Shown: one piece after another, positions 60,064-64,000 of the stretch
How the letters are laid out: each line of letters begins with the position of its first letter
Numbering within the stretch: position 1 is the first letter of the stretch
Assembly: GCA_005656395.1 (NCBI GenBank)
Contig: SRSI01000046.1
Location: 1,302,001 to 1,366,000, forward strand
Reading direction: 5' to 3'
DNA length: 64,000 nt
Source of the DNA: Strongyloides papillosus
Taxonomy: Eukaryota; Nematoda; Chromadorea; Rhabditida; Strongyloididae
Position numbers and translations under genes: made by a program
The notes under the pieces: model-generated
Databases searched by the model: none
What the model saw: the letters and a program-made list of their open reading frames with translations, nothing else
What the model was told of the DNA's origin: nothing

Positions 60064-61338
60064 ATGAGTCTTCGGATAAGTGATTTATTTGATAAGGAAC
60101 GTATACCATCAGCACATTATCAGAAATGGTTATTTTATATTTATTTACCTGTTGGTTTTGTAATATTTTTTGTAAGACTTTGCCTTGGAGTGCAAATGTT
60201 TCTAATTGCTTGCATATTGAGAAAAAGTTATGTTATTCGTTCAGCAATTCTTAGAGTATATGCTACGTTAATGGGTGTCGTAAGTTATTTAGTAATTATA
60301 CTATTTATCGTAAACTTCTGTTTTCCTCAGGTTATTGTAAATAAAGGACCAGTAGAACATTGGGACAGTAAGACAAGATTGATGGTTGCTAATCACATAA
60401 GCGCAATAGATCATTTTGCAATCGAATTATCTCAACCATGTACTCTTCCTTCAATATGGGACATACCGAATTTCTTGAGGTGGACATTGGGTTATGTTGA
60501 TCTTGGAGCTAAAAAAGGAAGAGAAGAATTTGTTAAACAGGTTAAAGCATATTTAGCTAATAAACCTGAAGAGTGTAATGCTTCAGATACCTCGTTACCG
60601 TTATTATCATTTCCCGAGGGATGTATTACAAATGGAAATAAGGGATTACTCAAATTTAGCTCTTGGCCATTCGAAGTATCAGAAACTGTTCAACCCATCG
60701 CTTTAACTTTACATCGTCCAATCTTTACAGAATTAAAATCAACAGTTATTGGTTCCCCATGGTGGGAAGATGTATTTTACTTCATGTTATTACCAGTTTC
60801 CATTATCCATATAAACTGGCTATCTCCCATGCATAAAAAACCAGATGAGAGTAGTGAAGAATTTGCAGATAGATGTTCTTCTGTCCTATCAGCTTATCTT
60901 GAAATAGAAAAAACATCATTTACATCATCAGATGTTAATGAAGCATTACGTAGAATATTCAGAGAATCAAGGAATGCCAAAGCATCTGGAGCTGGGAAGA
61001 TTGCAAAGAATAATGTCACGGAAGCTAACTTAAATAGTTGGGCATTAAAAATTAAACAAGCCCATCCTAAAATTCATTTATCAGCTTTGAAGGATAACTT
61101 ACGATTGACAAAAGATCCTGGTGAGACAATAAATATCATTATGAAAGGTGGTTTAATTGCTGAATCTCAGGAAGCATATGCTAGAAGTAAAACATTATCA
61201 GAAAAACTATTAAAAATGCCAAAAGATGTTAGAAGGTTATTGGAAGATCGTAAATGGGATCTAATTGAAAGAAATAGAAAGGGTTATTTAGAAAAATCAA
61301 GGAAACTGATTAACGATCTTAAACAACAACTTGAATAA
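60064..61338 (+). CDS. aup-1: AUP1, lipid-droplet/ER acyltransferase-CUE protein
   Basis: 424 residues, single exon. Order as in ancient ubiquitous protein 1. A hydrophobic hairpin (about residues 25-100, with YIYLPVGFVIFFVRLCLG and GVVSYLVIILFIVNFCF) embeds in the ER or droplet surface. An acyltransferase-like domain has NHISAID (the HxxxxD motif) and LSFPEGCIT. A CUE ubiquitin-binding domain follows (about 320-362, LNSWALKIKQAHPKI). The C-terminus is a basic helical segment (RRLLEDRKWDLIERNRK) matching the E2-binding G2BR region. AUP1 links lipid droplets to ER-associated degradation by recruiting UBE2G2. All parts are present and the length matches human AUP1. The ATG follows directly on a likely trans-splice acceptor. 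Confidence 0.92.
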   Translation: MSLRISDLFDKERIPSAHYQKWLFYIYLPVGFVIFFVRLCLGVQMFLIACILRKSYVIRSAILRVYATLMGVVSYLVIILFIVNFCFPQVIVNKGPVEHWDSKTRLMVANHISAIDHFAIELSQPCTLPSIWDIPNFLRWTLGYVDLGAKKGREEFVKQVKAYLANKPEECNASDTSLPLLSFPEGCITNGNKGLLKFSSWPFEVSETVQPIALTLHRPIFTELKSTVIGSPWWEDVFYFMLLPVSIIHINWLSPMHKKPDESSEEFADRCSSVLSAYLEIEKTSFTSSDVNEALRRIFRESRNAKASGAGKIAKNNVTEANLNSWALKIKQAHPKIHLSALKDNLRLTKDPGETINIIMKGGLIAESQEAYARSKTLSEKLLKMPKDVRRLLEDRKWDLIERNRKGYLEKSRKLINDLKQQLE

Positions 61339-61523
61339 TATTTTTTTATATTCCAAATAGAAGGAAAGAGAGTATTAATAATGTAAAGTTAATCAATTTT
61401 ATTTAAAATTATTGTATAGATAAATATATGTACTAATTTATTAAAAACTTTTTTGGGTTTTATCCTATATAATTACTCGGAAATAGTTAAGGAATTACCT
61501 ATGTCACATAAATTTAGATCTAC

Positions 61524-62184
61524 ATGTTAGGAGTTAAAGGATTTTACCAAAGTATACGGGAATTTTCAAAAAAAGGATGGGTACGATTTCCAAAAACAGG
61601 ACGAGGGTCAGCTTCTGCTGTTACATGTAAAGATTCTGTTAGATTAAATGTAACCATGCAACGTGTATATACAAGAGAACATGCATTAAAGTTTGGTGCA
61701 GAAACTGCACTAAAGAATACGGTAAAAATAAGTTGTATTTTATCATAATTATAAGTTTTAGATGTTGATGTTAGAGAATATAAAAAATTACAAGGTTAGG
61801 AAGTTGGATTCAAAGAAAAAAAGACAATTTGAAGCATTGATAGAGGAACATTTGTACACAATATCAAATGGAGAACCCGCAATTACCGACCATAAAGTAG
61901 CCTTTTCGAAAGTTGAAGTTCCAGTTAACTTTGATAAGATCAAAGTCCATTGGTTGTGTAAGGGAGATGAAACAGATGAAGTAACACAAGAGGCACTAGA
62001 TTCATGTGCTTATAGTGTGTGGGTAAAATTATGCGAATCGTTTCATAATTCAACACTACCAAAGATAATTTTCGTTCAAGATAGAAAACATTTATGGGAG
62101 AGGGAATTTGAGGAGATTCTTAAAAAAGCAGATTATGGTCTTAATTATGTTGATAAAGACAAACTAAGTACAAACAAAACTTAA
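61524..62184 (+). CDS. mitochondrial ribosome-binding factor A (RBFA)-like
   Basis: Two exons, 61524-61721 and 61762-62184, with a 40-bp intron; about 206 residues. The C-terminal two thirds fit the RbfA KH-like fold: a helix RQFEALIEEHLYTIS, a strand ITDHKVAFSKVEVPVNFDK, KVHWLCKGDETDEVTQEAL, and the closing LPKIIFVQDRKHLWEREFEE, which corresponds to the LHFVYDDS...R..EL end of RbfA. The N-terminus is basic and lacks acidic residues at first, as in mitochondrial targeting. RBFA helps mature the small mitochondrial ribosomal subunit. Exon 1 starts 185 bp after the AUP1 stop, with a TTTAG acceptor 6 nt before the ATG; a two-gene operon is possible. Family call is based on fold-level pattern, so moderate confidence. 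Confidence 0.75.
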
Positions 62185-63185
62185 TGACGGAATCTATTTT
62201 ATAATATGGCCTAGAAAAACCAACTCTAAATTATCGGTTAATTAGTTCAGAAAATTGTTAAAAATAGTAATTTTTAGTACATTCAGAGGAATAGTTTCAC
62301 ATCAAGTAAAATTATCCTGAGAAATGAGTTATTCTTGACACGAAATTATTTCGCGCTTGTTTAAGTACACTCTTCTGTCTAAATTTTGGTGATTTCCCAT
62401 TTGTAAAAAATTTATTTGTATTGTTAATTTAGTTGTTATCATGTAGGATTTCAGAATTTAGTCTTTTGTTTGTTTGCTTAGACTTATTTTTTTTTGTTTC
62501 CCGATCAGTTATTCTTTTTAGGTTTTGTTTAACATGTTAATTTGCATATATTGTTTATATTTTAATAGTAAAAGCAAATTTTTGTGGTTAATTTAACTTT
62601 TTTTTATCTCTTGGATTTATTTATCTTTGATACTCTATTTTGTGATTGGGATTTTAAAGCGATTTCATTAGAAAGACTGAAGTTGTATATGCGCTTCTCA
62701 CAAGTTTGGAGGTGAAATCGTTTACATGCACTTTTTGCTATTTTATCTTTTTTCTACATTTTAATTAAGTGGTAATTTAATTACTGTGTATACCACTTTT
62801 CCATTTGTTATGTTAGGATACTTGTTTCAACGATTATAAAATTATTATCCTAAGGACTTTCCTCGTATTTTTAATTTTATCTACAACATTTATTAGCTTA
62901 TTTCTACAAAAAGTACATTTGCACGAAGTCGTCAATATTTGAATTCATAATTTTGATAAAATTTAAAGCTATTATATAATAAAAGAATAATATGAAGTAA
63001 AACAATTTATTCGTCATCATTTTACAATAAAAATAATATAATAATTTATAAAGGCATTTGTCCTTTGATTTAAATAATAGAAATATTCTTCAAGAACAAT
63101 AATTTGATACGCAAAATTCAGGAATGGAAAGGAAAAAAACCACATGTATGTAATTCGAGTTAATAATAATTATTATTGAATTTTT
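62185..63185. other. convergent intergenic region, T-rich
   Basis: About 1 kb between RBFA (plus) and the 63-residue protein (minus). The plus strand is markedly T-rich with less A than the other intergenic regions. It contains a strong hairpin at 62658-62722 (listed). No coding frame seen. Confidence 0.45.
62658..62722. ncRNA. candidate microRNA-like hairpin, about 65 nt
   Basis: Ten-pair basal stem AGCGATTTCA/TGAAATCGTT (one G-T pair), two further G-T pairs, small mismatches, AAA/TTT, then GAAG/CTTC closing an 11-nt loop. Size, arm length and asymmetry are those of a pre-microRNA. No known microRNA seed recognised by eye; strand unknown. Confidence 0.35.
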
Positions 63186-63377
63186 TTAACTCCCATTGTA
63201 GGAAAAGATTCCTTTCTTAGTCCAAAATATTAGAGCATAGAAATAGACAGAGTAAATACCAATAACAAATATAGCTAAAGCAATACCAAATTTTTGTCTA
63301 AGAGTTAATTTAAAATGGCATCTAAGGCAACTTCTTAGGATATTTTTTGTGATAGCAGCAGTTGGTGATGAATCCAT
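63186..63377 (-). CDS. small single-pass membrane protein, unknown
   Basis: 63 residues with a good ATG and stop. N-terminal part has four cysteine/basic residues in RSCLRCHFKLTLRQK, followed by one transmembrane span (FGIALAIFVIGIYSVYFYAL, about residues 30-49) and a short polar tail FWTKKGIFSYNGS. The composition is that of a real tail- or signal-anchored micro-protein, as seen among small mitochondrial or ER assembly factors, rather than chance A/T codons. I do not recognise the family. A TTTATATAT sequence about 40 bp upstream could be a TATA-like element. It has no intron. Confidence 0.6.
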   Translation of the reverse strand: MDSSPTAAITKNILRSCLRCHFKLTLRQKFGIALAIFVIGIYSVYFYALIFWTKKGIFSYNGS

Positions 63378-63771
63378 TGTTAAAATAACAGAAATTTGCC
63401 GTTCTTAGAGATATATAAAGAAAGATATATTATTTATTGTATTGAGTTTAAGGGAGGATAAGAGACATTAATGCTTATGTTGATATTTCTCGGCACTGGT
63501 GAAGAAGGGTAGGCATATACGTTAGTGTGTTTTGGTTGGTCATCGATTTTCTCCAGGACAGATATATGTTCTCTAGCTATAGTATGACATTTTTTTTATC
63601 CTGTGATATGGTTTTTATAAATTATATATATATTGATAGATAATAACAAAAATGAATGTAATCCCTATATAATAGATTATAAAAAGAAAATGCTTTTATT
63701 TAAAATCTTAATTACATGAATATATGTTAGAAGAAATGAAGAAATATTTTTAGTATAAATAAGAAAGAAGA
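63378..63771. other. intergenic region
   Basis: About 390 bp between two minus-strand genes. A stretch at 63440-63610 is richer in G/C than its surroundings and partly open on the minus strand, but has no ATG or clear splice context. Confidence 0.4.
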
Positions 63772-64000
63772 TTAATGTTCATAGTCTTCATTATCTAAGA
63801 TAATTTTCCCGATATTTTGTTTTCTTGGCTTAAATATCGGTAATAGGCCAATATAAGTTTTTCCAATTTTCCCATTATCTGTGCATGAATGTTTAATATA
63901 TAAATATGGGTCAGGATCATTATTTTCACCAGAATCTTCTCCACATCCAAGTATTTTAAAGTGACCGGTTGTATTTGTGAATGCCTTTCCCATTTTATCA
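63772..64000 (-). CDS. transthyretin-like protein, C-terminal part (cut by window edge)
   Basis: The last 76 or so codons of a nematode transthyretin-like (TTL/ttr) gene; the frame is open to the window edge, so the 5' part with the signal peptide lies outside. The visible part matches the second half of the TTL domain: DKMGKAFTNTTGHFKILGC, a short loop, then DPYLYIKHSC and GKTYIGLLPIF, with the paired cysteines of the family (GCG and HSC). TTL proteins are small secreted proteins found in large numbers in nematodes; some act in clearance of apoptotic cells and many are secreted by parasites. End at TAA 63772-63774. Confidence 0.88.
   Translation of the reverse strand, partial: DKMGKAFTNTTGHFKILGCGEDSGENNDPDPYLYIKHSCTDNGKIGKTYIGLLPIFKPRKQNIGKIILDNEDYEH

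Noticed and set aside
63440..63620. Open minus-strand stretch of about 50 codons as an upstream exon of the 63-residue protein
   Set aside because: No ATG and no donor/acceptor pair joins it in phase; its higher G/C may reflect a promoter.
1..64000. tRNA, rRNA, spliced-leader RNA genes and CRISPR arrays
   Set aside because: Looked for B-box-like GGTTCRANTCC, clover-leaf arms, the SL1 sequence and regular spaced repeats by eye and found none; an automated scan would be needed to exclude them fully.

Overview
The window looks like nuclear DNA of a parasitic roundworm of the Strongyloides group (clade IV). It is very AT-rich throughout. Introns are mostly tiny (about 39-90 bp, GTAAGT...TTTTAG). 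Several start codons sit just behind a TTTTAG/TTTCAG acceptor, as in trans-spliced nematode genes. Gene content is nematode-like: a tyrosinase, a GLD-1/ASD-2 STAR protein, a Grainyhead factor, a transthyretin-like protein and lineage-type F-box-like genes. The species call is inference; no sequence search was possible.

Layout. 0-12.5 kb: secreted tyrosinase (+); F-box-like gene (-); CYFIP/GEX-2, a WAVE-complex subunit (-); a small two-exon membrane protein (-); a second F-box-like gene (-); a four-pass membrane protein (+). 13-24 kb: a repeat-rich mucin-like secreted protein with a Cys-rich tail (+); a small ORF lacking a clear start (-); a STAR/KH RNA-binding protein (+); two EGF-like single-pass proteins with PPxY tails (-); a Gln/Asn-rich coiled-coil protein (-). 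24-30 kb: a lone gag-like gene followed by a truncated copy of its own 5' end, then a large receptor-like protein with a duplicated ectodomain and a Lys-rich tail (+). 31-38 kb: a HERC-type RCC1-HECT ubiquitin ligase and an NME6-type nucleoside diphosphate kinase (+).

38-50 kb: grainyhead (-) and an RGS protein in three short exons (-). Grainyhead has two interchangeable 58-nt exons at the end of its DNA-binding domain. 50-56 kb: a 6-kb stretch of extreme AT content with no gene seen. 56-64 kb: acyl-protein thioesterase (-); a very divergent histone H3 of the centromeric type (+); AUP1 (+) and mitochondrial RBFA (+) closely spaced; a 63-residue membrane protein (-); the end of a transthyretin-like gene (-) cut by the window edge.

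Most genes are independent housekeeping or family members and no pathway cluster is evident. The points most worth checking are the grainyhead exon pair, the centromeric H3 candidate, the gag-like gene with its broken tandem copy, and three non-coding hairpins of precursor-microRNA shape.
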